A stretch of 64,000 nt of DNA from Neocallimastix lanati (nom. inval.) (Eukaryota; Neocallimastigomycota; Neocallimastigomycetes; Neocallimastigales; Neocallimastigaceae), in assembly GCA_016946835.1 (NCBI GenBank), contig JACVTC010000169.1, positions 169,001 through 233,000 of the forward strand, given 5' to 3'. Below the pieces are notes generated by a model. That model was not told the DNA's origin and ran no database searches. It saw only the letters and a list, made by a program, of their open reading frames with translations. Position numbers and translations under genes: made by a program. Position 1 is the first letter of the stretch. The number at the start of each line of letters is the position of its first letter. Below are positions 1 through 12,144 of the stretch, in pieces.

Positions 1-3000
1 CAAGTTGAAGTTCCTTTTTCATCTTCTATTTCTTGATCTTCATAATCTGGTCTTCTCGAAAAAGCACCTGGTTTTCCACCTTCTTTTCCTGGTCTATATT
101 GTATTTTGTAATCAAATCGAGACAAGAATAAGTTCCATCTTATTTGGCGTTGAGATAGCAATTCAGGTTTACGTGGAAAAGTTAAATTTTTATGATCGGT
201 ATAAATTGTAAATTGATGCTTAGCCCCTTCTAAATAATGTCTCCATTCTTGTAACGCACACTTGACAGCTAATAATTCCTTGTCATATATTGGATAATTT
301 TTTTCAGATTTTGTTAAACCTCTTGAATAGTAACAAATTGGATGTAATACGTTTGTATATTTTTGTCTTTGAGATAATACAGCACCAATTGCAAAGTTAC
401 TATCATCCGTTTCGACTATAAATGGTAAATCTGGATATGCATGAACAAGTATTGGCTCTTTTGTAAAGAGTTTCTTTAAAGTTTCGAATGCGGCAGAACA
501 TTCTTCAGTCCATTCATATTTAACATCTTTTCTTGTTAAGTTGTGTAACGGCTTAGTAATCTTAGCAAAGTTTGGGATGAATCTTCTGTAATAATTACAT
601 AAACCTACGAATGATTGTACTTCCTTCACGGTAGTTGGTACTGGTCATTCTAAAATCGATTTAACTTTGTCTGGATCCATAGAAATTCCTTTATCCGAAA
701 TAATATGTCCTAAAAAAGTTGTTTTTTGAACTTCAAATTCACATTTACTTAATTTTGCATAAAGACCACTTTCTTGTAATTTCTTAAGTATTTTCTTAAC
801 ATGTGTACGGTGTTCTTCTAATGTCTCAGAATAAATAAGTATATCATCGATATAGCAAAAGCAAATTCATCTAAGTATTCTCCTAAAACGTCATTAATAA
901 AGTGTTGGAAAGTTGCTGGAGCATTCTTCAAACCAAATGGCATAACAAGATATTCGAAATGACCATATCTTGTTCTAAATGCTGTTTTATATTCATCACC
1001 TTCACGTATTCTTACCAGGTTATAAGCTGATTTTAAATCTAACTTAGTAAAATACTTAGCTTCTCTCAATCTGTCAAAAAGCTCGGTGATTAAAGGGAGT
1101 GGATAGGAGTCCCTTATAGTATTTTCATTAAGTCTTCGATAATCGACACAGAGTCTTAAACTTCCATCCTTTTTTCTAACAAATAAAATTGGAGCACCAG
1201 CAGGAGATGTTGAAGGTCTAATGAAGCCTTTTTCTAAATTTTCTTTGATATATTCTTTTAAAGCTTCACGTTCTTCTTCCGTTAATGGATATAATGGTCC
1301 ATAAAATAAGTCTACATCATCCTTTAATCTAATTTTACAGTCGTATGGACGATGTGGTGGTAATTCGTTACATTCTTGTTCATCAAACACATTTTTAAAT
1401 TCCTCATATTGTTTTGGTATTCTTTCCAAACTTTTATTTTCTTTAACACTTTCATTAATCCCGTAATTGTTTTTACTTTTAATTTCATTTTTAATTCCAT
1501 TATTATAATCACATTTAATAACACTTTTATCTTTATTTTCATTTTTTAAAACATAACAGAAAGCATAATTTTCAAATTTTCCTTTATTTAATTCTTTTCT
1601 TTTAATACATTTTTCTTTTTTAACTAAGGCTTTTTTCATAATAACCTTTATAATACGTGATTTTTTACTACATAATTTATTTTTATTATCGACTAATTTT
1701 TTAACATCATTTTTACCTAAACTATCTAATACATTATTATAATTATTAATAATTTCTCTAGCTAATTGTATCTTACTTCGGCGGATTTCATCTTTTTTCA
1801 TCTTTTCTTCAGTTGTTCTTCTCATAATATCTTCAGCGGTGGCACAACAATTTCTCTTGCAGTATTGGGAACTGAATCTGATATTACCTTTATCAAATTT
1901 AATTGTTGGGCAATGCTTCTTCAACCATGGATTTCCCAAAATAACCGAAATTCCTTTTGGTAAACTGTAAATGTAAAATTGAATGGTTTCAGTGTGTTGA
2001 CCCATGACCATAGTTAATGGAATGGTTTCATAACGAATTGTTCCATTTCCATTAAATCCGATAATGTTTTTCTCATGGCGGATTCGTTGCATTGGGATCT
2101 GGTATTTATCGGCGGTAGCTCTATCCATAATATTAAGATCTGAACCAGTATCTAGAATTGCGGGCATAATAAAACCATTTTTGTACTTAAAAACAACTTT
2201 GTAAGTGTGAGCTAAACTTTTCTCACTCAATTTAATCTGTAAGACCCTTTCTCTTCTTCTAATTTTGTCCTGTTGCTTGGGACAGTTTTCCTTTAAATGT
2301 CTTGTGCTCTTACATATAAAATACTTCTTCGGTTTGTTTGATCTCTTTGGTGAAGAATCCCTGTAATTTTGGCTACTTCGATAATTATTTTGGTAACGAC
2401 TTGATCCTAAATCCCTACGAAAAGGTCTAATTCTTCTTTGATCTATATCCATTGGGTCATTTCCGTTAAAACGACGATCTTCTTCAGCATTAGCAGCTAC
2501 AACATTAATTAGTTCATTAATTCTTCTAATTCTAGGATAAATTAGTTTGGTTCTTTCTTTTTCTCTTGTTGGTAAACCCTCGATGAAAAAATGGATTTTA
2601 GCTTCGTCATTAAATGATGAATCTCTGGCTATTTTCTCGAACTGATTGCAGTATTCGGCTATTGTTCTAAATTGTTGGCTACGTGTCTTGGTAAGTTGAC
2701 TGTTCGCGACATCTGAACTCGCACAGGATTTGTAACGTTGCTGCAAAGCGTCAATAAAGTTTTCGTAGTTTTCCAATAGTGGACTTTCTTCTTTAACTAG
2801 ATCAGCAAACCATTCAGCAGCGTTTCCTTCCAAATAACTACTTATAATATCAATCTTGAATTCGTCATCAGCGGCAGCTTCTTCGTCTAAATTGTACTTA
2901 AAATATCGGTTGATTTGACCAAGGAAAGCTGGTAGTTCGTTTCTTCTTCCGGAGAATGCTTTTGGTTTCGGAATGAGGCGTGCCCTGGTATTGACGTTAT

Positions 3001-3252
3001 TACCAACCTCATTTTCTATTTCCATGGAGCTGGCTTCAGAGGCTGCGTCAAAGTCTCCCCTAGCTCCTGGATGTTGATTGTTGATATTTATGTAATTCAT
3101 TTTATTATTATTATTTATTAAACTATAAATTAAACTATAAAGTATTACTAATTCCACTTTTTAATTATTATTTCAAAATAAAAAAATTCTTATATTATTA
3201 CTAGTCTATCCTACGCAAAGGTAAGTTATACTAATCTAACGAGTTGGAAAAT

Positions 3253-4190
3253 TGTAAAATAAACTAATAACTTAGGTCGGTGTGGACAGACTATTTTATT
3301 TTACACAATTTATTTTATATTAACACTATAATTAATTATTAACTAAAACACTAAAACTAAAAACTAATTTAATTTTTTGTTTTATAAAAAATCCTTTTAT
3401 TAATATTTCTTAGTTATCGAATTTAACTATTCTAAAAATCAACAATCACTTAACTGGGTACCGTAGGGTCCTTTACCGGAAAGCCTACTAGCAGTTAAGA
3501 TTTTCAAAATAAAATTTAAAATAAAATTTGTTTTATAAAAAAATAACTATTCTAATAATAGTTATAACACTAATTAATAGAATATAAAATTTATACTATC
3601 TATATTCTCTATACTATTTTCCTATACTCTACTATGCTATACTATACTATTTTATACTATACTAAACTATACTATTTTCCAACTATCGTTCAATAGTTGA
3701 AAAATTAACTCTTTTTATACTTTTTGAAAATTAAAATTTAAATTGAATAAATTGTAATAAACTAACTAAAATATTATTATATATTTGTAATTACATTTAA
3801 TAATAAATTACATGAAATTTTATGAATTATTTTTATATAAAACTATTTAAAACTATCTAATATTTCTAAAAATAAATAAACAAAACGGCAAGTTTTTGTA
3901 AACAAACGGAAAAGGCAATTTTTCTTTGATTATTTTAATTTAACTAATTTATGACTAATTATTTTTAATTTACAAAGTTTCATGATTCAAAGTGAGTAAT
4001 AATGATGTAATTTCTCCAAATAATTTAGTCATACATTTTTGAGAAAATTATTTAAATTAATAATTTGGAATACATTTAAATTTATATTAAAATTTTGGAA
4101 AACATTTTTATCCACAATAATTTACATTACATTACATTTAAATATGTATTCAAATTATTAAATATTTTACAATTTTGTTATTTATCAACA
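3253..4190 (-). repeat. 5' LTR of R1 with promoter-like and structured leader segments
   Basis: The left edge TGTAAAAT at 3253 sits immediately beside an 11-nt segment (3242-3252) whose minus strand reads ATTTTCCAACT. The same 11 nt occurs on the plus strand at 3674-3684, so a minus-strand transcript starting near 3684 could pair with the site next to the LTR. A TATAAAAA motif lies about 35 nt upstream on the minus strand (3719-3712). The right edge at 4190 is inferred from a terminal CA and is uncertain. A run of degenerate ACTATA-type repeats occupies about 3586-3683. A perfect nested hairpin is at 3449-3499. Confidence 0.6.
3449..3499 (-). other. Nested stem-loop in the R1 leader
   Basis: An outer 8-bp stem CTTAACTG/CAGTTAAG (3449-3456 with 3492-3499) encloses GTAGG/CCTAC (3463-3467 with 3484-3488) and CTTT/AAAG around a 5-nt loop. 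All pairs are perfect. It is GC-rich against an AT-rich LTR and lies downstream of the predicted transcript start, so it would be in the 5' leader RNA. Confidence 0.6.
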
Positions 4191-5374
4191 TGTTAAGGTT
4201 CGGAGAGAGGGAAAAATAAAAATAAGTATTAATATAAACAACAAAAAAAATAAACAAACAAGAAAATTAATAAACAAAATAAATTTTTGTTTTTATAAAT
4301 CTTTTATTAAATTTTTTTTATTTTAAAAATTACAATATAAAAAATACAATTTTTTTACTGTTATTTATATTTTTTTTTTCTTAAAATAATAGAAATGGTA
4401 AAGCCATTTCTTTGTATAATAAAAATTAATTATTAAATATTTTATATTAATTTTTTTTATTATTAATATAATTATTATTTAACTTATAATAAATAATATT
4501 TATATATTAATCTATTACTAATTATTTATTACTAATCTACTTAATTATATATTTTAAAAGACAAATTTTTTATTTTACAGAAGTTAATTCTGTGGTTTAG
4601 TAATATTTATTTAATCCTAAAGTTTAATTTTAATAAGTTTAGAAAAATAATATTATTTAAATTATTAATATAAAATTTATAATCATTTCATCAAATTTAT
4701 AATATAATATTTATAATAAAACATATAATAATAATATAATTATTTCCTTTTATGTTTAATCTTTTATTAGTAATCATTAATACAATTTTTTAATTTGGAA
4801 TTTTCCAAAGAAATAATTGATATTGATAAGTTTAATATTAATAAAAGAAATATTGATAAGATTTTGATAAACTATAAAGAAAATTGATAAAATAAACTAT
4901 ATAATATTGATAAGGATTTTAATAATAATAAAATATAGATAAGAATAATAAAGGTAGCATAGATAAGGAATTAATATTAAATATACTTTTTTAAATAGTA
5001 TAATTTAATTTGTACTAATTAGGAATATAGATTAATTTATTAGAATATAAAAAGTTCCAAAAGAATAAAGAATCAAATAATTTGTTTAAGGGTTAAATGA
5101 ATCATTTAAGATGCATAACCAAAAGAACATTATTTGGGCATTCTTTATCAAACATGGGAAAAACAAAAATTTTTTTTTTTATACACACAAAAGATAAAGA
5201 TTTAAAATATTTATTTACACAATAACAATTTTATAATTTATATATTTATTTAATTTTTAAAGTAATTAGATTATTTATTAAACTAATTAAATTTTATTAG
5301 CTAAATTATTACTATTCCTAATATTAATATTAGTACTATTACTTATACTATTACTAATATTATTACTATTTTTA

Positions 5375-5454
<80 letters not shown>

Positions 5455-6111
5455 TTATTATTATTTTTATTATTGTTTTTGTGTTATTTTATTTATATCT
5501 TTAGAAGAAGTTATTTTCTTCAGATATTTATATTCGATTTCATTTTTAAAGTTTAATATCTTGGAAATGAAAAAGAATTTAAGTATTCAATTAAAAGAAT
5601 TATTAATTCATTCTTAATTAAATGTTAAATAAAATTATTAATAATATGTTTAATATAAATTCCATAAAGGAATAAAAAAATTATTATTTAAAAAGATATT
5701 ATAAAGATTTTAATTAAATAATATCTGGAGTAAATAATTAAAAAGTTTTTAATAAAATTTTTAATTAAAAGTTTACAAAAATATTAATTGAACTTGGTAA
5801 AAGATAATAAATTATTTAATGATAATTTATTTTAAGTTTAATAAAAATTAATATTAATTTATAATGTTATTGAAAGTTAATAATAATTAATTTGATAAAA
5901 ATATAATAAAAATATAAAATAATTTTAATATAGATTCAATAAAGAATTTGTTAATATAAATTTTTGAAGAGTTTATATGTATTTTAATATTAATTTAATT
6001 AAGATTCAATAATGATTTTATAAAAAATATTTTTATAAAAATTTTAATTAATATTATAATAATTTTAATTAATTTATAATATTATATAATAAAATTTTTA
6101 ATTTAATTCAG
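4191..6111. other. AT-rich stretch without recognisable gene
   Basis: No convincing coding sequence is seen on either strand. It holds A/T homopolymers and a long (ATT)n tract. A segment at about 5042-5154 ends TTCTTTATCAAACA and is related to the LTR-like end at 6112-6218, so part of this interval may be decayed LTR. Confidence 0.6.
5376..5476. repeat. (ATT)n microsatellite
   Basis: About 100 bp of TTA/ATT triplets with a few interrupting T runs. No coding frame uses it. Confidence 0.9.
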
Positions 6112-6218
6112 GGAAGAATATAAGAAAGTTCCATTAGTAAAGAATATAAACTTAATTATGGTTAAGTTATGTCTAAACATAACAAAATAAGTAATTTATA
6201 GTCATTCTTTACCAAACA
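6112..6218. repeat. LTR-like end just upstream of tRNA-Cys
   Basis: This segment aligns imperfectly with 5042-5154. Both contain AAAGTTCCA and AAAGAAT blocks and end ATTCTTTA(C/T)CAAACA. It ends in CA 10 bp before the mature tRNA-Cys gene, the position where Ty3-like elements insert. The left boundary is not resolved and no target duplication was found, so calling it an LTR is an inference. Confidence 0.35.
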
Positions 6219-6228
6219 GTAAACAATA

Positions 6229-6300
6229 GGGGTGTTAGCTCAGCGGTAAAGCAATTGACTGCAGATCAATAGGTCTTCGGTTCAAATCTGGAACGCCCCT
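6229..6300 (+). tRNA. tRNA-Cys(GCA), copy 1
   Basis: It folds as a standard 72-nt cloverleaf: acceptor GGGGTGT/ACGCCCC, anticodon stem-loop with loop CTGCAGA (anticodon GCA) and T-loop TTCAAAT. The U73 discriminator is the normal tRNA-Cys identity base. There is no intron and CCA is not encoded. A 12-bp spacer without a T-run separates it from tRNA-Gly, so the two are probably transcribed together by RNA polymerase III. It differs from the copy at 52962 by two bases. Confidence 0.97.
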
Positions 6301-6312
6301 GTGTTATAGATA

Positions 6313-6383
6313 GCGTTAATAGTATAGAGGTAGAATATTTGCCTTCCAAGCAAATGGCCCGGGTTCGATTCCCGGTTAACGCA
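6313..6383 (+). tRNA. tRNA-Gly(UCC)
   Basis: A 71-nt cloverleaf with perfect acceptor GCGTTAA/TTAACGC, anticodon loop CTTCCAA (anticodon UCC, reads GGA), T-stem CCGGG/CCCGG with loop TTCGATT, and discriminator A. There is no intron. It is the downstream member of the Cys-Gly pair and is followed at once by the T-rich terminator. Confidence 0.97.
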
Positions 6384-6397
6384 TTTTCTTTTTTTTT
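6384..6397 (+). terminator. RNA polymerase III T-run terminator after tRNA-Gly
   Basis: TTTT, a C and then nine T begin one base after the tRNA-Gly 3' end. No T-run lies between the Cys and Gly genes, so this probably ends a two-gene transcript. Confidence 0.85.
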
Positions 6398-7139
6398 AAA
6401 AAAAATTGATTATCGTTATTACTATTATTAAAATAGAACTTAATTCTATATTATTCGTATCTCTGAATTTACATTACTATTTGATATTAGTAAATATTTA
6501 GTAATTAAAAATAAATTTTTTTTTTCATAAAGAATTTCAATAGCAATAAAAATATTTAATTTGAGATATAAAGAAAAAATTTTTTTTTTTTTTGAGCTAT
6601 GAAGAGAATACACTTCCAATGCTTTTTTAAATAAATTATTATACTTTAAAGTATTACATTTTTTTTAAAAAGAAATTACGCTATATAATTTGAAAATAAA
6701 AAAAAATAAAATCTATGTAAAAGGATTAAGTAAAATAAAATAAAATAAAAAAAAAAAAAATTATAATTAATCATAGAAAATTTAAAGTATTAAAGAATAA
6801 AAATAAGTTCAAAAGTTAAAAAAATTTTAGTTTGATGTATACTATGTGTATCTTATTTTATAGCCGCAATTATTGCGAACTTTAATCTTTATTTATTTAT
6901 TTATTTTATATAATTTCATTATAATTATTTTATTATTAAATAAATTTAAATAATTTCATTACATTTTCAACTTATAATAATTATTTTAATATTTATTATT
7001 TATTATAATTATTATAATTTATTATTAATATTTTATTATTATATATATATATTTTTTTTATTAGTATTATTTTTTTTTATTAAATATTTCTTTTATATAT
7101 GCTTATTTGAAATACATAAAGCTACTCCTTAATCGTCAT
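6398..7139. other. AT-rich spacer, nothing recognised
   Basis: A/T homopolymers and short TTTA runs. No ORF, structured RNA or repeat edge that I can support. Confidence 0.6.
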
Positions 7140-7740
7140 TGATACAGAACATTTAAAATATTCCATATCGAGTTATTTATTTATTTAGTCGTTTCTCTAA
7201 GGAATTATGACAAAATAGTATATTCTAATAAATTATAAGAAAATAATTTATAATAATAATAATTTATAATAATACTTTATTTTTTATTTATTTTTATTGT
7301 TTTATTTTTTTATATAATAATATTTATTATTACATTCTCATAATTTTATATAAGGGTTAAAATAATTTTTTAATATCATATTTTTATTAAACATATCTCT
7401 TAAAATATAAATAATATATAACTATTAATATTTAAAATATATTTCCTTAGTAAAATATAATTATCAATATTTATAATTCCTAAAACTATATAATTCTCAA
7501 AATAATATTTAAAATATAAAATAAAATTTATTAATAATAATGATGAATTAATTTATTATCGTATTAATAAAATCATTAATAATATAATTATCTATTTTAA
7601 TTATGATAAAAGAAATTAACCATCTCTTTTAAAAATAATTATTTGAATATCCACATATATCATTTATTTTAATTATTATAACCAATAATATTTATACATT
7701 ATTTCTAACCTAAATCTTATTTTTATAGAGGTACTATAAC
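7140..7740. repeat. LTR-like unit A6 (TGATAC family), left member of a tandem pair
   Basis: It begins TGATACAGAACATTTAAAAT and ends near GAGGTACTATAAC. It shares the start and most of its length with the unit at 7746 in the same orientation, and contains the TATATTCTAATA block seen in other TGATAC units. The right edge is approximate. It is interpreted as a decayed LTR. The strand is not assigned. Confidence 0.55.
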
Positions 7741-7745
7741 GAGAT

Positions 7746-8411
7746 TGATACAGACCATTTAAAATATCCCATATCGAGTTATTTATTTAGTTGGTCATTT
7801 CTCTAAGGAATTATAATACGATAATATATTCTAATAAATAATAAGAAAATAATTCATAAAAATAATGTTTTTTTTTATAATAATATTTTATTCTTTATTT
7901 ATTTTTATTATTTTATCTTTACATTTATAAATATTTATTATTATATTCTCATAATTTTATATAATTATTAAAATAATTATTTAATATCATAATTTTATTA
8001 AACATATTTCTTAAACTATAAATTTCCTAATAACTTTATTTTAAAATACAATTTCATAATTAAATAATATATAGATATTAATATTTTAAATATATTTCTT
8101 AAATAAAATATAATTATCAACATTTATAATATAATTCCTAAAACTTAATAATTATCAAAATAAGATTTAAAATATAAAATAAAACTTATTAATAATAATG
8201 ATGAATTAATTTATTACCATAATAATAAAATCATTAATAATATAATTTATTTATTTTAATTATGATAAAAGAAATTAACCATTCCTTTTAAAAATAATTA
8301 TTTGAATAACTACATAATCAATTATTTTAATTATTAATAACAAATAATATTTATGTATTATTTCTAACCTAATTTTTTTACCTAAATCTTATTTATATAG
8401 TGGTACTATAA
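7746..8411. repeat. LTR-like unit A7 (TGATAC family), right member of a tandem pair
   Basis: It begins TGATACAGACCATTTAAAAT five bases after unit A6 and ends about GTGGTACTATA. The two units look roughly 90% similar where aligned by eye. A head-to-tail pair with nothing between suggests either two independent insertions or an LTR-LTR junction. Confidence 0.55.
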
Positions 8412-8419
8412 AAAGGTGT

Positions 8420-8826
8420 AATAATTTAATTTTAAAATGTAATTAAATTATTAATAATTAATATTAGCTCTAACTGCTAATATTAAAGATTAGAAAAGAA
8501 TCATACTTACCTATGATACAAATCTAATTGCTTGGAGTTTATTATAGCAAATATAATAAACGAAACACTAAATTTCAAAAGAGAGTCGGTTTATGTTTTA
8601 AGAAATTCTTTTATTAAACAATTTTTTTTTATTAATATAAAAGTAATTAAAAATATTTATTTTATTATTATTGTTATTTTTATTATTTATTATATTTGTT
8701 ATAATAAACTCCAAGCAATTAGATTTGAATCATAGGTAAGTATGATTCTTTTCTAATCTTTAATATTAGCAGTTAGAGCTAATATTAATGATTAATAATT
8801 TAATTACATTTTATAATTTAATTATT
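8420..8826. repeat. Large imperfect palindrome, about 140-bp arms
   Basis: The left arm (8420-8559) is the reverse complement of the right arm (8685-8826), with only about six differences by eye. The spacer is about 125 bp and AT-rich. Each arm contains a smaller hairpin; in the right arm GAATCATA and TATGATTC pair perfectly around GGTAAG. The palindrome sits exactly between LTR unit A7 and the broken left end of R2. It could be a fold-back element or the product of inverted duplication at a break. Confidence 0.85.
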
Positions 8827-9860
8827 ATTAAAATAATAACTAACTCAATGGTTTTGTTGTTTGCTTAATAGACATATTTTGACCATTAGGCAATTGAATG
8901 TTTATTGGTGTTGAAAGCCTTGAAGTTGGTATTTTGTTTGCGTTAGTGAAGTTTTTACATAAAAAACTTCTTGCTTACCCTGAATCGATTAAAAAGTTGG
9001 TTCTAACGTTTCTTCCATTTATCATAATAGAGAATGTTGTTGTCATTGTAGAATTCCCACTTGGTGTATAATTTACTGAGAGTATGTCGCTTTTGAATTT
9101 GTTTTTCTTATTTTTATTTCTTTTGAATTGGTTTCCTGTTTTATTCAGTTAGTGCATTCTTTTATTAAAGGTTTTATGGTTCTTGTAGTGATTGTTGTTG
9201 GATTTGTGTCTTATACAGCTTTCTAAGTAGCAATTCTTATCTATTCCAATGATAATGTTTGTGGCTTCAAACAAGGTCTTAGGCTTTTGTTGTTTATCGT
9301 ACTCTTCGCGAACCCGATCAAGTAATCCTTTTCCAATAATATCTACTAGCACTTCGTCGGGCCATCCTAGACGTCCTGCCAATCTTCGGAATTCAATGGT
9401 ATAGTCGGCTACGTTTCCAAGCTGATGTTGTTTTAAGTTCCATAATTGATCCATCATTACGTACTTCTGTTTTCTTTCATCACCCGCATCAAAGTTTTCT
9501 ATTAAGAGTTTCTTGAATTGTTCATATGGAAGTTTTTAAGAGTTCCATCCGTTAAGAGAGAAAGACCCCATCTTCTTGCTGTTCCACTAAGTTTGATGAG
9601 AATGAATGCACTTTTGATTCATCATCTTGGTAAGCGTTTGGATGACTTTTAAAGAATTCTTCACTTTGAATGATAGCTTCTAAGATATTTGGTTTGTTCT
9701 TTTCTTCGTTTTCTTTTAAGAGAACACCATTTGGAGAGAAGAACGCGGGAATAAAGTCAGTTATTGCAGAAATTAATTTTGAAGTACTATTTGTTTGGAA
9801 CTTTTGCTTTGTTGAATTTTCAGCTGGATTAGCCGTAATGTTTTCGCCAATGAATTCCAT
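8827..9860 (-). mobile_element. R2: old Ty3/gypsy fragment (gag and protease region)
   Basis: The minus strand encodes a gag amino end (KLISAITDFIPAFFSPNG), a central gag stretch (NVADYTIEFRRLAGRLGWPDEV) and decayed protease-region sequence. No reverse transcriptase or integrase is present. The gag is closely related to that of R3 (KLISAIT, FFSPNG, YIIEFRRLAKRIGW), so R2 and R3 are one lineage. Several breaks are present and the left side stops at the palindrome. It is an old fossil. The likely first Met lies at about 9860. Confidence 0.8.
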
Positions 9861-10044
9861 ATTTACCTAAATTATATAAAAATAAAAATGATCAGTGTAA
9901 TATAAAAATATAAAATACTAAAGGGTAAATAATAAATTTAAGTTTTAATAATAATTAATGATTAATAAGTATAATTTATAATAAAGCTTCTGAATTTATA
10001 AAAATTTAATTAAAACTTATTTTAATTTTTACCTTTCCGTGTTT

Positions 10045-10106
10045 CTGTTCATTCAGCTTATCAACCGAAGAGCTGCAATGTAGGTCTTACGCCTCTGCCT
10101 ACCAGC
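10045..10106 (-). other. GC-rich 62-nt leader module, copy in R2
   Basis: The minus strand matches 31039-31100 in R6 with one difference across 62 nt, and weaker similarity continues on both sides (TTTCTAAGTAC upstream, CGGAAA downstream). It contains GTAGG/CCTAC and CAGC/GTTG stems. It lies upstream of the R2 gag, in the untranslated leader if the R2 LTR begins at 10685. Confidence 0.75.
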
Positions 10107-10672
10107 GTGGGTCAACATCGTACTTAGAAATCGATAAATTAAAAAATTTTAAGGAAATATCTATCAAGACTTTCCTTTATTATAAAATTTTTCTTGTAAA
10201 AAATTTACTATTATTTATTACTTAAATATTATTTTTATTTTTATTTTTATTTTTATTTTTTTTATTAAAATAAATATATTATTATTTATCTATTTATCTA
10301 CTTAAATTTTTTTTTTAATTTATTATTATTGTTATTACTAACTAAAACTAATTATATTGCTTATAATTTATTTAAATTTATTTAATAATAAAACTAAAAT
10401 ATTTATAAATTTTATTATTATTATTATTTACTATTTATTATAAACTATTATAAATTTTTTTTTTTTTTTTTTTTTTTGATATTATCTATTTATTTTAATT
10501 AATTTTATTACTATATAATAATTATTCTATATTCTAAAATTTAATTGGTTATTATTTCTCTATAAAAAAAAAATTTTTTTTGTACTATAATAAATTTTTT
10601 GTGCTACCTAATTCTATGATTTAATTATTATATTACATTATCTAACTATTGAATTAAACTATGATTCCAAAG

Positions 10673-11355
10673 AAGAGTTATTATTGTAATAATTTAATTA
10701 TAAAATTAATCTTAATTAAATTATTACAAAAGGTTGTTGAGGTTCGGGACAGATTAATAATAAATATAGAAGTGAACACTAAAATAAAAAAAAATTAAAA
10801 ATTAAAATATATCATTTTTTTAAAATATTTAATTTATTTATTTATTTAATAAAAATTATTCAATTAAAACTAAAGATAATTTAATTTTTTGAATAAGATT
10901 ATATCTTTAAGATTATTTCTTTTCAAAATACAATTTTCTCATCTATTTATTTTTTTTTTTATCATTAGAAATTGTCAAGCCATTTCTTTAGAATATTTTA
11001 GAGTTACATTTTTGAATTGTATTTAAATTATAAATTCATAATCTATTCTATTATAATAAATAATTATTATATATTATTAAATTCTAAACTATTTATTATT
11101 AATTGTAGTGATAATATATTTTAAAAATAATTTTATTACTTTTACAGAATTATTAGTAATAGAGTATTATTTAATTTTATACTATTTTTAAATAAAAGTA
11201 TTTTAGATTATTATCTATTATTAATATTATTATAAATAGGGTGTATTTTGGAAGGAAGTATTACTAATTTTAATGACAAGGATCATGGATTTAAGTATTG
11301 ATATTGATAAAGAATAATAAATTAACATTATTTGTTCATTCCTTAACAAAGTTAT
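10673..11355 (-). repeat. Probable 5' LTR of R2 with adjacent primer-site motif
   Basis: The minus strand of 10673-10684 reads ATAATAACTCTT directly beside a TG edge at 10685. The same primer-site motif lies next to the LTR edges at 13683 (R3) and 28748 (D2), which supports 10685 as the R2 LTR edge. The first about 44 bp of the LTR form an imperfect palindrome (TGTAATAATTT and AAATTATTACA). The far edge is not resolved; it ends at or before LTR B1 at 11356. An alternative reading, 9896-10728 as an LTR with TGTAAT/ATTACA ends, was considered less likely. Confidence 0.4.
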
Positions 11356-12144
11356 TGATACGGGGTGTCACTAAATACCTTGTATTTCCTATTAAATACT
11401 CTTAATAATAATAAAATAAAAACTATTATTAAATATTTTTATTAATTTCTTTTATTAATATCAAATATAATAAAAATTATTACTAAATATTCTTATTAAA
11501 AATTATATATAATTTAAATCATTACTAATTCTTATTTTTATATTAAGTATAATAAAAACCTATTTCAATAAATATTTGATATAAAATACAGAATTATAAG
11601 TTTCTTTATAATATTTTCTAAACCTTTGAAATAAACTAAAAATAAAACAAAAATCAAAAATAAATTAAATCTTTATTAAAATAGAAATGAACTAAAATAC
11701 AGAAGAATCTCAATAATAAAAATGATCTAAAATACAGAAAATAGCAATTTTATATAATTCTCTCTCTGAAAACAATATCAAGAAGAAGCTACCGCCCGGA
11801 ATGCCCTTCGTGATATAATCTCTAAATTAATTTTATATTTTAATTTAATAAATATTATTTTTTTTTTATTAAAATAATTTAAAATAATAGTTAAAAATTA
11901 AAATAAAATAATAGTTTTTTTTATAAAGAATATATTAATGATTAATAAAATGTATTAAAATAAAAGTATAAAAAGAAGAATAAATTTCTTTCTTTTTAAT
12001 ACTTGGAACAAATAATTTTAATTTTAATTTTAAATAAAAGAATATTTTAAAAATTAATTTTTTTTTTTCCAAATTCATTTTTGTGAGTTAATATTTATTT
12101 TTTTTTGTTTTAAATATATTAGTGTTTCAACCCCAGCCCGTATC
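11356..12144. repeat. LTR-like unit B1
   Basis: It starts TGATACGGGGTGTCACTAAA and ends with TTAGTGTTTCAACCCC then AGCCCGTATC. It is clearly the same family as 56900-58045 (B2). The terminal bases form an inverted repeat (TGATACGGG with CCCGTATCA), typical of LTRs but also of small inverted-repeat elements. It is interrupted at its right end by unit A1. No ORF. Confidence 0.7.

Larger units (their letters stand above)
1..4190 (-). mobile_element. R1: partial Ty3/gypsy LTR retrotransposon (gag-PR-RT-RNase H, cut by window edge)
   Basis: The minus strand reads gag-pol from about 3100 down to the window start. The coding start is probably the Met at 3100; an upstream in-frame Met at 3157 begins a low-complexity stretch. 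Parts in order are a Ty3-type gag domain ([14 protein letters not shown] to the YEN-F-DAL-RYK region), a zinc-knuckle-like segment, an aspartic protease motif (LDTGSDLN), reverse transcriptase ([27 protein letters not shown]) and RNase H (YTDHKNLTFPRKPELLSQRQ). Integrase would lie left of the window. The RT resembles R5 closely, so R1 probably belongs to the same broad chromovirus lineage. About one break is apparent in the visible part. It looks moderately old. The 5' LTR is at 3253-4190. Confidence 0.9.

Noticed and set aside
9896-10728. Reading 9896-10728 as the R2 LTR (ends TGTAAT and ATTACA)
   Set aside because: It would put the GC module inside the LTR and leave no complementary primer site. 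The edge at 10685 with the R3-type primer motif fits better, though not conclusively.
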